Positions 50,509 to 60,027 of a stretch of 64,000 bases of DNA are shown one piece after another. Each line of letters starts with the position of its first letter. The stretch's first letter is position 1. The notes below the pieces were generated by a model. The model was given only the letters and a program-made list of their open reading frames with translations. It was not told the DNA's origin and did not search any database. A program made the position numbers and the translations under genes. Origin of the DNA: Streptomyces regalis (GTDB lineage Bacteria; Actinomycetota; Actinomycetes; Streptomycetales; Streptomycetaceae); NCBI RefSeq assembly GCF_001509475.1, contig NZ_LLZG01000364.1, forward strand, positions 115,595 through 179,594, written 5' to 3'.

Positions 50509-51267
50509 ATGACCACCAAGGCCCAGAAGAGCGACGACGGCAAAGTACCCGGCCGGTTTCTGCTGAAGCTTTCCGGAGAGGCCTTCTCCGGCGGCGGGGG
50601 CCTCGGCGTCGACCCGGACGTGGTGCACAAGATCGCCCGCGAGATCGCCGCCGTCGTCCGCGACGGGGCGCAGATCGCGGTCGTCATCGGCGGCGGCAAC
50701 TTCTTCCGCGGCGCCGAACTGCAGCAGCGCGGCATGGACCGGGCCCGCTCCGACTACATGGGCATGCTCGGCACCGTGATGAACTGCCTCGCCCTCCAGG
50801 ACTTCCTGGAGAAGGAGGGCATCGACAGCCGGGTCCAGACCGCCATCACCATGGGCCAGGTCGCCGAGCCGTACATCCCGCTGCGCGCCGTACGGCACCT
50901 GGAGAAGGGCCGCGTGGTCATCTTCGGCGCCGGTATGGGCATGCCGTACTTCTCCACCGACACCACCGCCGCCCAGCGCGCCCTGGAGATCGACGCCGAG
51001 GCGCTGCTGATGGGCAAGAACGGGGTGGACGGGGTCTACGACTCCGACCCGAAGGCCAACCCGGACGCCGTCAAGTTCGACTCCCTCGGCTACGGCGAGG
51101 TCATCACCCGCGACCTCAAGGTCGCCGACGCCACGGCGATCACCCTGTGCCGCGACAACAAGCTCCCGATCCTCGTCTTCGAGCTTCTGGCGGAGGGCAA
51201 TATCGCCCGCGCCGTCAAGGGTGAGAAGATCGGCACGCTTGTGGGTGAGCAGGGCAGCCAGGGCTGA
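50509..51267 (+). CDS. pyrH: UMP kinase
   Basis: PyrH phosphorylates UMP to UDP and is allosterically regulated by GTP and UTP. The start is ATG 50509 ([20 protein letters not shown]), giving 252 residues; the longer frame runs through the tsf terminator. Signatures are [55 protein letters not shown] and the [13 protein letters not shown] loop. Standard neighbourhood rpsB-tsf-pyrH-frr-cdsA. Confidence 0.95.
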   Translation: MTTKAQKSDDGKVPGRFLLKLSGEAFSGGGGLGVDPDVVHKIAREIAAVVRDGAQIAVVIGGGNFFRGAELQQRGMDRARSDYMGMLGTVMNCLALQDFLEKEGIDSRVQTAITMGQVAEPYIPLRAVRHLEKGRVVIFGAGMGMPYFSTDTTAAQRALEIDAEALLMGKNGVDGVYDSDPKANPDAVKFDSLGYGEVITRDLKVADATAITLCRDNKLPILVFELLAEGNIARAVKGEKIGTLVGEQGSQG

Positions 51268-51434
51268 CGCCCGAGCAAGCCCGTCCGGGCGACGGACGGG
51301 ACGGACCCTGGCCGGGGGATGGACAATGTCCTGCCGGTCGGGAACCGTGCAGGAAGAAGACGCGACGCAGCCGGCCGCCGCCCCCACGCAGGAACCGCAG
51401 CCGGGCCTTTACTCAAGACACGCAGGAGCAAGTG

Positions 51435-51992
51435 GTGATCGAAGAGACCCTCCTCGAGGCCGAGGAGAAGATGGAGAAGGCCGTCGTGGTCGCCAAGGAG
51501 GACTTCGCCGCGATTCGCACCGGTCGTGCGCACCCGGCGATGTTCAACAAGATCGTGGCCGACTACTACGGTGCGCCGACGCCGATCAACCAGCTGGCTT
51601 CGTTCTCCGTGCCGGAGCCGCGCATGGCGGTCGTGACCCCGTTCGACAAGACCGCGCTGCGCAACATCGAGCAGGCGATCCGGGACTCCGACCTGGGCGT
51701 CAACCCGAGCAACGACGGCAACATCATTCGAGTGGTGTTCCCCGAGCTCACCGAGGAGCGCCGCCGCGACTACATCAAGGTCGCCAAGGGCAAGGCCGAG
51801 GACGCGCGCGTGTCCATCCGCTCCGTGCGCCGCAAGGCGAAGGACGCCATCGACAAGCTGATCAAGGACGGCGAGATCGGCGAGGACGAGGGCCGCCGTG
51901 CGGAGAAGGAGCTCGACGACACCACGCACAAGTACGTCGCTCAGGTGGACGAGCTCCTCAAGCACAAGGAAGCGGAGCTGCTCGAGGTCTGA
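51435..51992 (+). CDS. frr: Ribosome recycling factor
   Basis: RRF splits post-termination ribosomes with EF-G. The 185 residues start at GTG 51435 ([20 protein letters not shown]), the usual family length; GTG 51432 would add one residue. The signatures [20 protein letters not shown] and [20 protein letters not shown] are intact. The stop overlaps the cdsA start by one base (TGATG). Confidence 0.96.
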   Translation: MIEETLLEAEEKMEKAVVVAKEDFAAIRTGRAHPAMFNKIVADYYGAPTPINQLASFSVPEPRMAVVTPFDKTALRNIEQAIRDSDLGVNPSNDGNIIRVVFPELTEERRRDYIKVAKGKAEDARVSIRSVRRKAKDAIDKLIKDGEIGEDEGRRAEKELDDTTHKYVAQVDELLKHKEAELLEV

Positions 51993-53149
51993 TGAACGAC
52001 TCTTCCTGGGGGGCACCGCCACAAGCCGGGCAAGCCGGGTACTGGGGGGCCGCCGAGCGTGGACCTGTCCAGGGGGCTGCCCCGGCGGGTCCCGCGTACG
52101 ATGCGCCTCAGGCGCAGCAGACTCGCCCCATGCCCATCGTGCCCGACGGACCCGCGTATGGCGGAGACCAGGATGACGATCGGGGGGCCGCTCGGCTGAG
52201 TGGCCCCTTGTTCCGCGACCGGCCGCCGCAGACGCGGCCTTACGACACGCCGCAAGCGCGGCCCTCCGAGGCGGCGCAGCAGAATCCGGAGCCCATGCCC
52301 GACGCCCCGCAGCCGGCGCCCCAGCCGCAGAAGAAGAGCGCGGGGCGCGACCTGAGTGCGGCCATAGGGGTCGGTATCGGGCTCGGTGCGGTGATCATCG
52401 CGTCGCTGTTCGTCGTCAAGGCCGTGTTCGTCGGCGTCGTCGCGGTCGCTGTCGTCGTCGGCCTGTGGGAGCTGACCAAGCGGCTCGACGAGCGCAAGGG
52501 CATCAAGGCGCCGCTCGTGCCGCTCGCGCTCGGCGGTGCGGCCATGGTCGTCGCCGGGTACGTCCGGGGCGCCGAAGGTGCCTGGGTGTCGATGGCGCTG
52601 ACCGCGCTGGCCGTGCTGGTCTGGCGGATGACGGAGCCACCGGAGGGCTATCTCAAGGACGTCACCGCGGGTGTCTTCGCGGCGCTCTACGTGCCGTTCC
52701 TGGCGACGTTCGTCGCGATGATGCTCACCGCCGAGGACGGGGCGTTCCGCGTTCTGACGTTCCTGCTCCTGACCGTCGTCAGCGACACCGGTGCGTACGC
52801 CGTCGGCTGGCGCTTCGGCAAGCACAAGCTCGCCCCGCGCATCAGTCCCGGCAAGACCCGCGAGGGCCTGCTCGGCGCGGTGAGCTTCGCGATGGTGGCG
52901 GGCGCGCTGTGCATGGAGTTCCTGATCGACGACGGCACCTGGTGGCAGGGCCTGCTGCTGGGCCTCGCGGTCGCGGCCAGCGCCACGCTCGGTGACCTCG
53001 GCGAGTCGATGATCAAGCGGGACCTGGGCATCAAGGACATGGGCACGCTACTGCCGGGGCACGGCGGGATCATGGACCGGCTGGACTCGTTGTTGCCTAC
53101 GGCGCCCGTGGTGTGGCTGCTGATGGTGCTCTTCGTGGGGTCCGGCTGA
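51992..53149 (+). CDS. cdsA: Phosphatidate cytidylyltransferase CdsA
   Basis: CdsA makes CDP-diacylglycerol from phosphatidate and CTP for phospholipid synthesis. The protein is 385 residues from ATG 51992. The first 115 residues are a disordered P/Q/A-rich cytoplasmic extension (QPAPQPQKK), absent from E. coli CdsA. About eight membrane segments follow. The family signature near the C-terminus (KRDLGIKDMGTLLPGHGGIM, then DRLDS) is intact, with its Asp residues for Mg binding. A perfect hairpin terminator follows. Confidence 0.94.
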   Translation: MNDSSWGAPPQAGQAGYWGAAERGPVQGAAPAGPAYDAPQAQQTRPMPIVPDGPAYGGDQDDDRGAARLSGPLFRDRPPQTRPYDTPQARPSEAAQQNPEPMPDAPQPAPQPQKKSAGRDLSAAIGVGIGLGAVIIASLFVVKAVFVGVVAVAVVVGLWELTKRLDERKGIKAPLVPLALGGAAMVVAGYVRGAEGAWVSMALTALAVLVWRMTEPPEGYLKDVTAGVFAALYVPFLATFVAMMLTAEDGAFRVLTFLLLTVVSDTGAYAVGWRFGKHKLAPRISPGKTREGLLGAVSFAMVAGALCMEFLIDDGTWWQGLLLGLAVAASATLGDLGESMIKRDLGIKDMGTLLPGHGGIMDRLDSLLPTAPVVWLLMVLFVGSG

Positions 53150-53166
53150 CCGATGGGCAGACCTGG

Positions 53167-53195
53167 GAGCCCCCGCTCTTGCCGAGCGGGGGCTC
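53167..53195 (+). terminator. Terminator after cdsA
   Basis: GAGCCCCCGCTC, loop TTGCC, GAGCGGGGGCTC: a perfect twelve-pair stem followed by TTCGGCTTGTTG. Confidence 0.88.
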
Positions 53196-53301
53196 TTCGG
53201 CTTGTTGTGGGCTTGTTGTGCGATGCGCGCGATGGCGTCCCGGGTCCCCCGGTGGGACGATTCCCCTGTACGCCCGCAATGGCACCTCAAAGGGGGTCAG
53301 C

Positions 53302-53751
53302 ATGACCGCCATCCGAGAAGTCATCGACATCGACCGGTCACCGGACGAGGTCTACGCGTATGTCACGGACCCCTCCCACCTGCCGGAATGGCAGTTGAGC
53401 GCCGTCTCCGCGGACCTGCTCGACGAGGGCCCCACGCACACCGGATCCCGGGTCCGGGTCACCCGGCGCATCGGCAACCGTGAGATGCCGATGACCGTGG
53501 AGTTCACCGAGCTCGACCCACCGCACAGCTGGGATCTGCACGGGATCGAGGGCCCTGTCAGGCCACGGGCCCACGGCGAGATCGAGCCCCTCGACGACGG
53601 GCGGCGCTCCCGCGTGACGATCGAGCTCGACTTCGAAGGGCACGGCCTCGGCAAGGTCCTGGTGCCCCTCGTCGTCCGCCCACAGATGCGCAAGGAACTG
53701 CCGCGCGACGAGCAACTCCTCAAGCACAGGCTGGAGCGCACGACCGACTAG
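53302..53751 (+). CDS. SRPBCC-family protein (polyketide cyclase/START-like)
   Basis: 149 residues from ATG 53302 (MTAIREVIDIDRSPDEVYAY). The opening strand-helix motif IDRSPDEVYAYVTDPSHLPEWQ is characteristic of SRPBCC/START-like lipid-cavity proteins. Members bind hydrophobic ligands in a helix-grip cavity; some are cyclases. There is no signal peptide. No adjacent biosynthetic genes point to a substrate, so function is unknown. Confidence 0.85.
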   Translation: MTAIREVIDIDRSPDEVYAYVTDPSHLPEWQLSAVSADLLDEGPTHTGSRVRVTRRIGNREMPMTVEFTELDPPHSWDLHGIEGPVRPRAHGEIEPLDDGRRSRVTIELDFEGHGLGKVLVPLVVRPQMRKELPRDEQLLKHRLERTTD

Positions 53752-53778
53752 TCCATCCCGGCCCCTTCGCACGCGGCC

Positions 53779-53979
53779 TCATGACGTACAGACGTCCCTC
53801 AGCTCCTCGGCGGCGGCGTCGATCCTGCGCGGGTCCGGGTCGGTGTCGCCGTTCAGGACGGCCTTGTTGTAGTCCTCGATCGCCTGGTTCAGGTCGTCGA
53901 CCGCCTTGCCGACCTTGTCGTCGTCCGTCGTGAGGTCGATCTCGTCCACCCGCTCGCCTCTGAGGCTGCCGGCGATCAC
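53779..53979 (-). CDS. Hypothetical protein fragment, N-terminus uncertain
   Basis: 66 residues from a GTG at 53979, ending RIDAAAEELRDVCTS. It is acidic and helical (TTDDDKVGKAVDDLNQAIED). Upstream the same frame stays open with coding-like sequence (RSYDGIVGGNRSPPGRNENS then LDCLEQAD), so the true protein was probably longer, but no start codon is found before the reading runs into the decayed region. It may be the tail of a secreted or lipoprotein gene that lost its 5' end. Confidence 0.45.
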   Translation of the reverse strand: MIAGSLRGERVDEIDLTTDDDKVGKAVDDLNQAIEDYNKAVLNGDTDPDPRRIDAAAEELRDVCTS

Positions 53980-54311
53980 ATCCGCCTGCTCAAGACAGTC
54001 CAGCGAGTTCTCGTTCCTTCCCGGAGGGCTGCGGTTGCCGCCAACGATCCCGTCGTACGACCGCCCGTCACGAGGGAGCGCTCCCCCGGGGTACTGGTGG
54101 AGCGGGCTACACCAGTGGATCTGACATACACGAGTGCTCGTCGACCCGTACGGTCACGGATCCGGTGGTCGTCGACCACAGAACCGTGGCCTGGCGCAGG
54201 GGCGGCAGCTTCCCGTAGCCGCGCTGGTCGCGCTGGTCGCGCCGGTCGCGCACCAGGCGACGTGAGCGCGACGTACGCCCCGGTACGACATCCGCATGGC
54301 ACCGCGGTACC
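53980..54311. other. Decayed intergenic stretch
   Basis: This region lacks an intact gene. On the minus strand, coding-like residues are readable, such as YGKLPPLRQATVLWSTTTGS running to a stop at 54107, next to a CGCTGGTCG-type short tandem repeat near 54219-54247. It probably consists of remnants of genes lost by deletion. Confidence 0.45.
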
Positions 54312-54692
54312 GCGGTCGGCGAGGCCACCCACGGCGCCGAAGCGGTCCGTATGACCGCCGAACTCCGCCCCGACGCCGTGCTGATGGACGTACGGATGCC
54401 TGGCATGGACGGCATCGGGGCCACCCGCCGCATCGTGGAGTCCGGCGGCCGCTTCCGCGCCCTGGTCCTGACCACCTTCGACCTCGACCGGTACGCCTAC
54501 GCCGCCCTGCGCGCCGGAGCCGGCGGCTTCCTGCTCAAGGACGCGCTGCCCGACGAACTCGTCGTTGGTATCCGCGCGGTGGCCGCCGGGGACGCGGTCA
54601 TCGCTCCCGGCCTGACCCGCAAGCCGCCCAGCTCTGAGGTCCGTCATCGGCGCGTCGCCCGCTGCTCGTCCCGGTACCCGCTCATGCCCTGA
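54312..54692 (+). pseudogene. Response-regulator receiver domain fragment
   Basis: From about base 54312 the frame reads VGEATHGAEAVRMTAELRPD, then the phosphoacceptor region AVLMDVRMPGMDGIGATRRI, ALVLTTFDLDRYAYAALRAG, and ends with GGFLLKDALPDELVVGIRAV. This is the middle and end of a NarL/LuxR-type receiver domain, with its Asp and Lys but without the N-terminal acidic pair. After AAGDAVIAPGLTRKP the similarity stops: the LuxR helix-turn-helix is absent and the frame ends at 54692. No start or ribosome site with the normal N-terminus exists, so it is best regarded as a remnant, although a 113-residue frame from ATG 54351 is formally open. Confidence 0.75.
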
Positions 54693-54896
54693 TCGCGGGG
54701 GAACTCGGCCTGAAGGGCGAGCCGCTACGCCGTGAAGGCTCATCCAGCCGGTCGCAGTGATCACGACTCCCGAGCGCCTTGGGCCGTCCCTGGGCCGTGT
54801 GAGGCGACCAAAGGTGACAGAGGTCGCCCACGGGTGACCGCCCCCACCCCGCTGCGGCCTGGGGCGCACGAGTTGATCTGCGACACTGGAGGGGTT
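54693..54896. other. Spacer upstream of rlmN
   Basis: 204 bases without a supportable gene. [19 protein letters not shown] is readable in one frame after the receiver fragment, possibly another remnant. A good ribosome site (GGAGGGG) precedes the rlmN ATG. Confidence 0.4.
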
Positions 54897-56003
54897 ATGC
54901 CTGCACCCGGAGAACTCACTTTCGTCGCCCCGCGCGGAGCCAAGAAGCCGCCGCGGCATCTTGCCGACCTCACGCCCGGTGAGCGCAAGGACGCCGTCGC
55001 TGCGATCGGCGAGAAGCCGTTTCGTGCCAAGCAGCTCTCGCAGCACTACTTCGCGCGGTACGCGCACGACCCGGAGCAGTGGACCGACATCCCCGCCGGG
55101 TCGCGCGCCAAGCTGCGGGAGGAGCTGTTCCCCGAACTGATGACCGTCGTACGGCATCTGTCGACCGACCAGGGCGACACGCGCAAGACGCTGTGGCGGC
55201 TGTTCGACGGGACGCTCGTCGAGTCGGTGCTGATGCGGTACCCGGACCGGGTGACCATGTGCATCAGCTCGCAGGCCGGGTGTGGGATGAACTGTCCCTT
55301 CTGTGCCACCGGACAGGCGGGGTTGGACCGGAATCTGTCCACCGCCGAGATCGTCCATCAGATCGTGGACGGAATGCGGGCGCTGCGCGATGGGGAGGTG
55401 CCTGGGGGGCCGGCCCGGCTGTCCAACATCGTCTTCATGGGCATGGGCGAGCCGCTCGCCAACTACAACCGGGTCGTGGGGGCCATCCGGCGGCTCACCG
55501 ATCCCGAGCCCGACGGGCTGGGGCTGTCCCAGCGGGGGATCACCGTGTCGACGGTCGGGCTCGTCCCGGCCATCCACCGGTTCGCCGACGAGGGCTTCAA
55601 GTGCCGGCTCGCGATCTCGCTGCACGCGCCCGACGACGAGCTGCGCGACACCCTCGTCCCCGTGAACACGCGGTGGAAGGTGCGCGAGGTGCTCGACGCC
55701 GGGTTCGAGTACGTCGAGAAGTCGGGCCGTCGGCTGTCCATCGAGTACGCCCTCATCCGGGACATCAACGACCAGGCCTGGCGTGGTGACCGGCTCGGGC
55801 GGCTGCTCAGGGGCAAGCCGGTGCATGTGAACCTGATTCCGCTGAACCCGACGCCCGGCTCGAAGTGGACCGCTTCCCGGCCCGAGGACGAGAAGGCGTT
55901 CGTCGAAGCCATCGCCGCCCATGGTGTGCCGGTGACGATCCGGGACACCCGTGGTCAGGAGATCGACGGGGCGTGTGGGCAGCTCGCGGCGACCGAGCGG
56001 TAG
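54897..56003 (+). CDS. rlmN: Dual-specificity 23S rRNA/tRNA adenine C2-methyltransferase RlmN
   Basis: RlmN, a radical SAM enzyme, makes m2A2503 in 23S rRNA and m2A37 in tRNAs. The protein is 368 residues from ATG 54897. The radical SAM cluster motif is CGMNCPFC (about residues 126-133) in [18 protein letters not shown]. Conserved downstream segments include [40 protein letters not shown] and a C-terminal catalytic cysteine in DGACGQL; the partner cysteine is near CRLAIS. All elements look intact. Confidence 0.95.
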   Translation: MPAPGELTFVAPRGAKKPPRHLADLTPGERKDAVAAIGEKPFRAKQLSQHYFARYAHDPEQWTDIPAGSRAKLREELFPELMTVVRHLSTDQGDTRKTLWRLFDGTLVESVLMRYPDRVTMCISSQAGCGMNCPFCATGQAGLDRNLSTAEIVHQIVDGMRALRDGEVPGGPARLSNIVFMGMGEPLANYNRVVGAIRRLTDPEPDGLGLSQRGITVSTVGLVPAIHRFADEGFKCRLAISLHAPDDELRDTLVPVNTRWKVREVLDAGFEYVEKSGRRLSIEYALIRDINDQAWRGDRLGRLLRGKPVHVNLIPLNPTPGSKWTASRPEDEKAFVEAIAAHGVPVTIRDTRGQEIDGACGQLAATER

Positions 56004-56034
56004 TCTGACCGCCGTACGTACATCTTCATATTCC

Positions 56035-56119
56035 GACAGGGGAGCGCCACAGCGCTGAGAGTGCGGCACCGGCCGCAGACCCTCCGAACCTGGCCCAGGT
56101 CATTCTGGGTAGGGAGATC
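56035..56119 (+). promoter_or_regulatory. TPP (thiamine pyrophosphate) riboswitch
   Basis: The thi-box signature is clear: GGGGAGC, CTGAGAG, ACCCTCCGAACCTG and CTGGGTAGGGA in the conserved order between 56038 and 56117. It precedes the thiB-thiP-thiQ operon and would shut it off when thiamine pyrophosphate is plentiful. A 16-pair stem downstream (56141-56177) probably serves as the expression platform. Confidence 0.95.
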
Positions 56120-56140
56120 GGTCACCACTCGAGCTGTTGC

Positions 56141-56177
56141 GCCCTGCCCGGAGCCTTTCGGAGGTTCCGGGCAGGGC
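56141..56177 (+). terminator. Hairpin of the TPP riboswitch expression platform
   Basis: GCCCTGCCCGGAGCCT pairs with AGGTTCCGGGCAGGGC (one G-U) around loop TTCGG. The following tract is CGCGTCTCTTCC, a poor U run, so it may act as a Rho-assisted or partial terminator. The thiB ribosome site GGAGGAATTC lies beyond it. Confidence 0.65.
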
Positions 56178-56211
56178 CGCGTCTCTTCCTGGTCAACCCA
56201 GGAGGAATTCA

Positions 56212-57309
56212 GTGAGCATCACCAAGAAGGCCACGGTTGTCGCCGTCGGGTTCGGTCTCGTCGCGCTGCCTGCGTTGGCCGCGTGCGGGTCGTCCGACAG
56301 TGACGGCGGCAGCGGCAGCGGCGCCGGTTCCAAGACCGTCACGCTCGTCAGCCACGACTCGTGGGCCGTCTCCAAGAGCGTCCTCGCCGCCTTCGAGAAG
56401 CAGTCCGGCTACCAGGTCAAGGTCCTCGAGGACGGCGACGCCGGGCAGGCCGTCAACAAGGCGATCCTGACCAAGGACAACCCGCAGGGCGACGTCTTCT
56501 TCGGCGTCGACAACACCCTGCTGTCGCGGGCGCTCGACAACGAGCTGTTCCAGTCGTACGAGGCCAAGGGCTCTGACCTGATCCTGCCCGAGTACCGGGC
56601 CGACGAGGACAAGCACCGGGTCACGCCCATCGACACCGGCGACATCTGCGTCAACTACGACAAGGCGTACTTCAGCGAGCACAAGCTGACCCCGCCCGCC
56701 TCCTTCGACGACCTGATCAAGCCCCAGTACAAGAACCTCCTCGTCACCGAGAACGCATCGACGTCCTCGCCCGGCCTCGGCTTCCTGCTCGGCACCGCCG
56801 CCAAGTACGGCGACGACGGCTGGCAGGACTACTGGAAGAAGCTGAAGGCCAACGGCGTCAAGGTCGTCGACGGCTGGGAGCAGGCCTACAACGAGGAGTT
56901 CTCCGGCTCCGCCGGCGGCAAGAAGGCCAAGGCCGACCGGCCGCTCGTCGTGTCGTACGCCTCCTCGCCGCCCGCCGAGGTGATCTACGCCGACCCGAAG
57001 CCGACGACCGCGCCGACGGGCGTCGCGACCGGCACCTGCTTCCGGCAGGTCGAGTACGCGGGCCTGCTGAGCAACGCCGCGAACGCCGAGGGCGGCAAGG
57101 CGCTCCTCGACTTCATGCTCACGAAGACGTTCCAGGACGACATGCCGCTGAACATGTTCGTCTACCCGGTGCGGGAGGCCGCCCAGGTGCCGCCGGAGTT
57201 CATGAAGTACGGCCCTCTGGCCAAGAACCCCGAGATCATGGACCCGGCGAAGATCGCCGACAACCGTGACGACTGGGTCAAGTCGTGGACCTCGCTCGTA
57301 CTGAAGTAG
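56212..57309 (+). CDS. thiB: Thiamine ABC transporter substrate-binding lipoprotein
   Basis: 365 residues from GTG 56212. The N-terminus is a lipoprotein signal ending in LPALAACGSS with Cys25 as lipidation site, so the protein is anchored to the outer face of the membrane. The mature domain matches ThiB: VTLVSHDSWAVSKSVLAAFE, DVFFGVDNTLLSRAL, NENASTSSPGLGFLLG-like TENASTSSPGLGFLLGTAAK, and DKADRPLVVSYASSPPAEVI-like ADRPLVVSYASSPPAEVIYA. Its stop overlaps the thiP start by 25 bases. TPP riboswitch upstream supports the substrate assignment. Confidence 0.93.
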   Translation: MSITKKATVVAVGFGLVALPALAACGSSDSDGGSGSGAGSKTVTLVSHDSWAVSKSVLAAFEKQSGYQVKVLEDGDAGQAVNKAILTKDNPQGDVFFGVDNTLLSRALDNELFQSYEAKGSDLILPEYRADEDKHRVTPIDTGDICVNYDKAYFSEHKLTPPASFDDLIKPQYKNLLVTENASTSSPGLGFLLGTAAKYGDDGWQDYWKKLKANGVKVVDGWEQAYNEEFSGSAGGKKAKADRPLVVSYASSPPAEVIYADPKPTTAPTGVATGTCFRQVEYAGLLSNAANAEGGKALLDFMLTKTFQDDMPLNMFVYPVREAAQVPPEFMKYGPLAKNPEIMDPAKIADNRDDWVKSWTSLVLK

Positions 57310-58961
57310 CGGCTCCTCGGAAGCGGGCCACGCGGAGCGCGGCGGTGCGGCTCGGCCTCGTCGCCGTGCCCGTCGCGTTCTTCGGGCTCTTCTTCGCCTA
57401 CCCCGTCGCCGCGATCGTCGTGCGCGGCCTGAAGGTCGACGGGGTATGGCAGTTCGGGCGGCTGTGGGAGGTGCTCGGAGAGTCCGACATCCGGCACGTC
57501 CTGTGGTTCACGACCTGGCAGGCGCTCGCCTCCACCGTGCTGACCCTGCTGATCGCACTGCCGGGCGCCTACGTCTTCGCCCGCTTCGACTTCCCCGGCA
57601 AGCAGGTCCTGCGGGCCGTGGTGACCGTCCCCTTCGTGCTGCCGACGGTCGTCGTCGGTACGGCGTTCCTCGCGCTCGTAGGCCGTGGCGGCCTTCTCGA
57701 CGAGCTGTGGGGCATACGGCTCGACACGACCGTGTGGGCCATTCTGCTCGCGCACGTCTTCTTCAACTACGCCGTCGTCGTACGGACCGTGGGCGGGCTG
57801 TGGTCTCAGCTCGACCCGCGGCAGGAGGAGGCCGCGCGGATGCTGGGGGCGTCGCCGCTGAAAGCCTGGCGTCGGGTCACCCTCCCGGCCCTCGCGCCGG
57901 CCGTGGCCGCCGCCGCGCTCATGGTCTTCCTGTTCACCTTCACCTCCTTCGGTGTGGTGCAGATCCTCGGCGGCCCGACCTTCTCCACCCTGGAAGTGGA
58001 GATCTACCGGCAGACGTCCGAGATCTTCGACCTGTCCACGGCCGCCGTCCTGACGATCATCCAGTTCCTGGCGGTGGGCGCCATCCTCGCCGTGCACGCC
58101 TGGACGGTACGGCGGCGGGAGAGCGCCCTGCGCCTGGTGGACGCGTCCGTGACCGCGCGGCGGCCGCGCGGGGCGGGGCAGTGGGCGCTGCTGGCCGGTG
58201 TCCTGGCCGTCGTCGTCGTACTCCTGCTGCTGCCGCTGGCCGTGCTGGTGCAGCGTTCGCTGGACGCGCCCGACTTCGGCTACTACCGGGCGCTGACCAG
58301 CGCCGACGGCGGCGTCTTCCTCGTGGCGCCGATCGAGGCGATCGGCAATTCGCTCCAGTACGCCGTCGTCGCCACCCTCATCGCCGTACTGATCGGCGGA
58401 CTGGCCGCGGCCGCGCTGACCCGACGGGACGCGGGCCGGTTCGTGCGGGGCTTCGACGCGCTGTTGATGCTGCCGCTCGGGGTGTCCGCGGTGACGGTCG
58501 GGTTCGGGTTCCTGATCGCCCTGGACGAGCCGCCGCTGGACCTGCGCAGTACGTGGATCCTCGTTCCGCTGGCCCAGGCGCTGGTCGGGGTGCCCTTCGT
58601 CGTACGGACCATGCTGCCCGTGCTGCGTGCCGTGGACCAGCGGCTGCGCGAGGCGGCGTCGGTGCTGGGGGCTTCGCCGTGGCGGGTCTGGCGTGAGGTG
58701 GATCTGCCGATGGTGCGGCGGGCGCTGCTGATCGCGGCCGGGTTCGCCTTCGCGGTGTCGCTCGGGGAGTTCGGGGCGACCGTGTTCATCGCGCGGCCCG
58801 ACAATCCGACGCTGCCGGTTGCCGTGGCGCGACTGCTGGGGCGGGCCGGTGAGCTCAACTACGGTCAGGCGATGGCCCTTTCGACGGTACTGATGGTGGT
58901 GTGCGCGGTGGCGCTGCTGGTGCTGGAGCGGCTCCGTACAGATCGGACGGGGGAGTTCTAG
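57285..58961 (+). CDS. thiP: Thiamine ABC transporter permease
   Basis: 558 residues from GTG 57285, overlapping thiB. It is a tandem permease: two binding-protein-dependent transport modules, each with an EAA loop (EEAARMLGASPLKAW in the first, REAASVLGASPWRVW in the second), together about twelve membrane segments. Internal duplication of this kind is normal for ThiP. The ATG of thiQ follows its stop directly. Together with ThiB and ThiQ it imports thiamine or its phosphates. Confidence 0.93.
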   Translation: MDLARTEVAAPRKRATRSAAVRLGLVAVPVAFFGLFFAYPVAAIVVRGLKVDGVWQFGRLWEVLGESDIRHVLWFTTWQALASTVLTLLIALPGAYVFARFDFPGKQVLRAVVTVPFVLPTVVVGTAFLALVGRGGLLDELWGIRLDTTVWAILLAHVFFNYAVVVRTVGGLWSQLDPRQEEAARMLGASPLKAWRRVTLPALAPAVAAAALMVFLFTFTSFGVVQILGGPTFSTLEVEIYRQTSEIFDLSTAAVLTIIQFLAVGAILAVHAWTVRRRESALRLVDASVTARRPRGAGQWALLAGVLAVVVVLLLLPLAVLVQRSLDAPDFGYYRALTSADGGVFLVAPIEAIGNSLQYAVVATLIAVLIGGLAAAALTRRDAGRFVRGFDALLMLPLGVSAVTVGFGFLIALDEPPLDLRSTWILVPLAQALVGVPFVVRTMLPVLRAVDQRLREAASVLGASPWRVWREVDLPMVRRALLIAAGFAFAVSLGEFGATVFIARPDNPTLPVAVARLLGRAGELNYGQAMALSTVLMVVCAVALLVLERLRTDRTGEF

Positions 58962-60026
58962 ATGGCAAAGAGCCCGCATGGCCCGCAGAGTCCGCAGAGT
59001 CCGCAGAGTCTGCTGAGTCTTGAAGGCGCGACCGTACGGTTCGACGGGCGGGCCGCGCTGGACGCCGTCGACCTCGATGTCGCCGAGCACGAGATCGTGT
59101 GCGTGCTCGGGCCGAGCGGCAGCGGCAAGTCGACGCTGCTGCGGGCGGTGGCGGGACTGCAGCCACTCGACGCCGGGCGGGTCTCGCTGGACGGGCGGGA
59201 TCAGGCGGGGGTGCCCGCCCACAAGCGGGGTGTCGGGCTCATGTTCCAGGACCATCAGCTGTTCCCGCAGCGGGATGTCGGGGGCAACGTGGCCTTCGGG
59301 ACTCGGATGCACGGTGCCTCGAAGAGCGAACAGGTCGACCGGGTGCGGGAGTTGCTCGACCTGGTCGGGCTGCCGGGCGCCGCCCGCCGTGCCGTCGCCT
59401 CCCTGTCCGGCGGGGAGCAGCAGCGGGTGGCGCTGGCGCGGGCGCTCGCTCCCCGGCCGCGGCTGCTGATGCTGGACGAGCCGCTCGGGCAGCTCGACCG
59501 CTCGCTGCGGGAGCGGCTCGTGGTCGAACTCCGGGAATTGTTCGGGCGGTTGGGCACCACCGTGCTGGCCGTGACGCACGACCAGGGCGAGGCCTTCGCG
59601 CTGGCCGACCGGGTCGTGGTGATGCGGGACGGGCGGATCGCCCAGACCGGGACGCCGCTTCAGGTGTGGCAGCGTCCGGTGGACGAGTTCGTGGCGCGCT
59701 TCCTCGGGTTCGACAACGTGGTCCGGGGCACGGTCGTCGGCGAGGCAGCGGACACGCCCTGGGGGAAGCTGCCCGTGGGCGAGGGTGCCGCGCAGGGGAC
59801 GCGCACGCTGCTCGTGCGGCCGGCCGGAGTGCGGCTCGTGGCCGCCGACGCGGGGCTGCGCTGCACAGTCGCCGCGCGGACGTTCAAGGGCACACATGTC
59901 GCGGTGCACCTCCAGCCGGAGGACGCGCCGCGCCTCGAAGCGGCGTGTGCGCTGCGGGACGCGCCGGAGGTCGGGGACGCGGTCGGGGTGGAGTTCGACG
60001 CGACCGAAATTGTCGTGCTCGACTGA
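58962..60026 (+). CDS. thiQ: Thiamine ABC transporter ATP-binding protein
   Basis: 354 residues from ATG 58962, abutting the thiP stop. The N-terminus has a short GPQSPQSPQS repeat. The ABC domain has Walker A GPSGSGKST, Q loop FQDHQLFPQRDVGGN, signature LSGGEQQRVALARAL, Walker B LLMLDEPLGQLD and H-loop VTHDQGEA. A C-terminal TOBE-like domain (RTLLVRPAGVRL, FKGTHVAVHL) follows, as in spermidine/iron/molybdate-type importers, which makes it longer than E. coli ThiQ. The next gene begins only seven bases after the stop and has lost its own start. Confidence 0.9.
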   Translation: MAKSPHGPQSPQSPQSLLSLEGATVRFDGRAALDAVDLDVAEHEIVCVLGPSGSGKSTLLRAVAGLQPLDAGRVSLDGRDQAGVPAHKRGVGLMFQDHQLFPQRDVGGNVAFGTRMHGASKSEQVDRVRELLDLVGLPGAARRAVASLSGGEQQRVALARALAPRPRLLMLDEPLGQLDRSLRERLVVELRELFGRLGTTVLAVTHDQGEAFALADRVVVMRDGRIAQTGTPLQVWQRPVDEFVARFLGFDNVVRGTVVGEAADTPWGKLPVGEGAAQGTRTLLVRPAGVRLVAADAGLRCTVAARTFKGTHVAVHLQPEDAPRLEAACALRDAPEVGDAVGVEFDATEIVVLD

Positions 60027-60027
60027 G

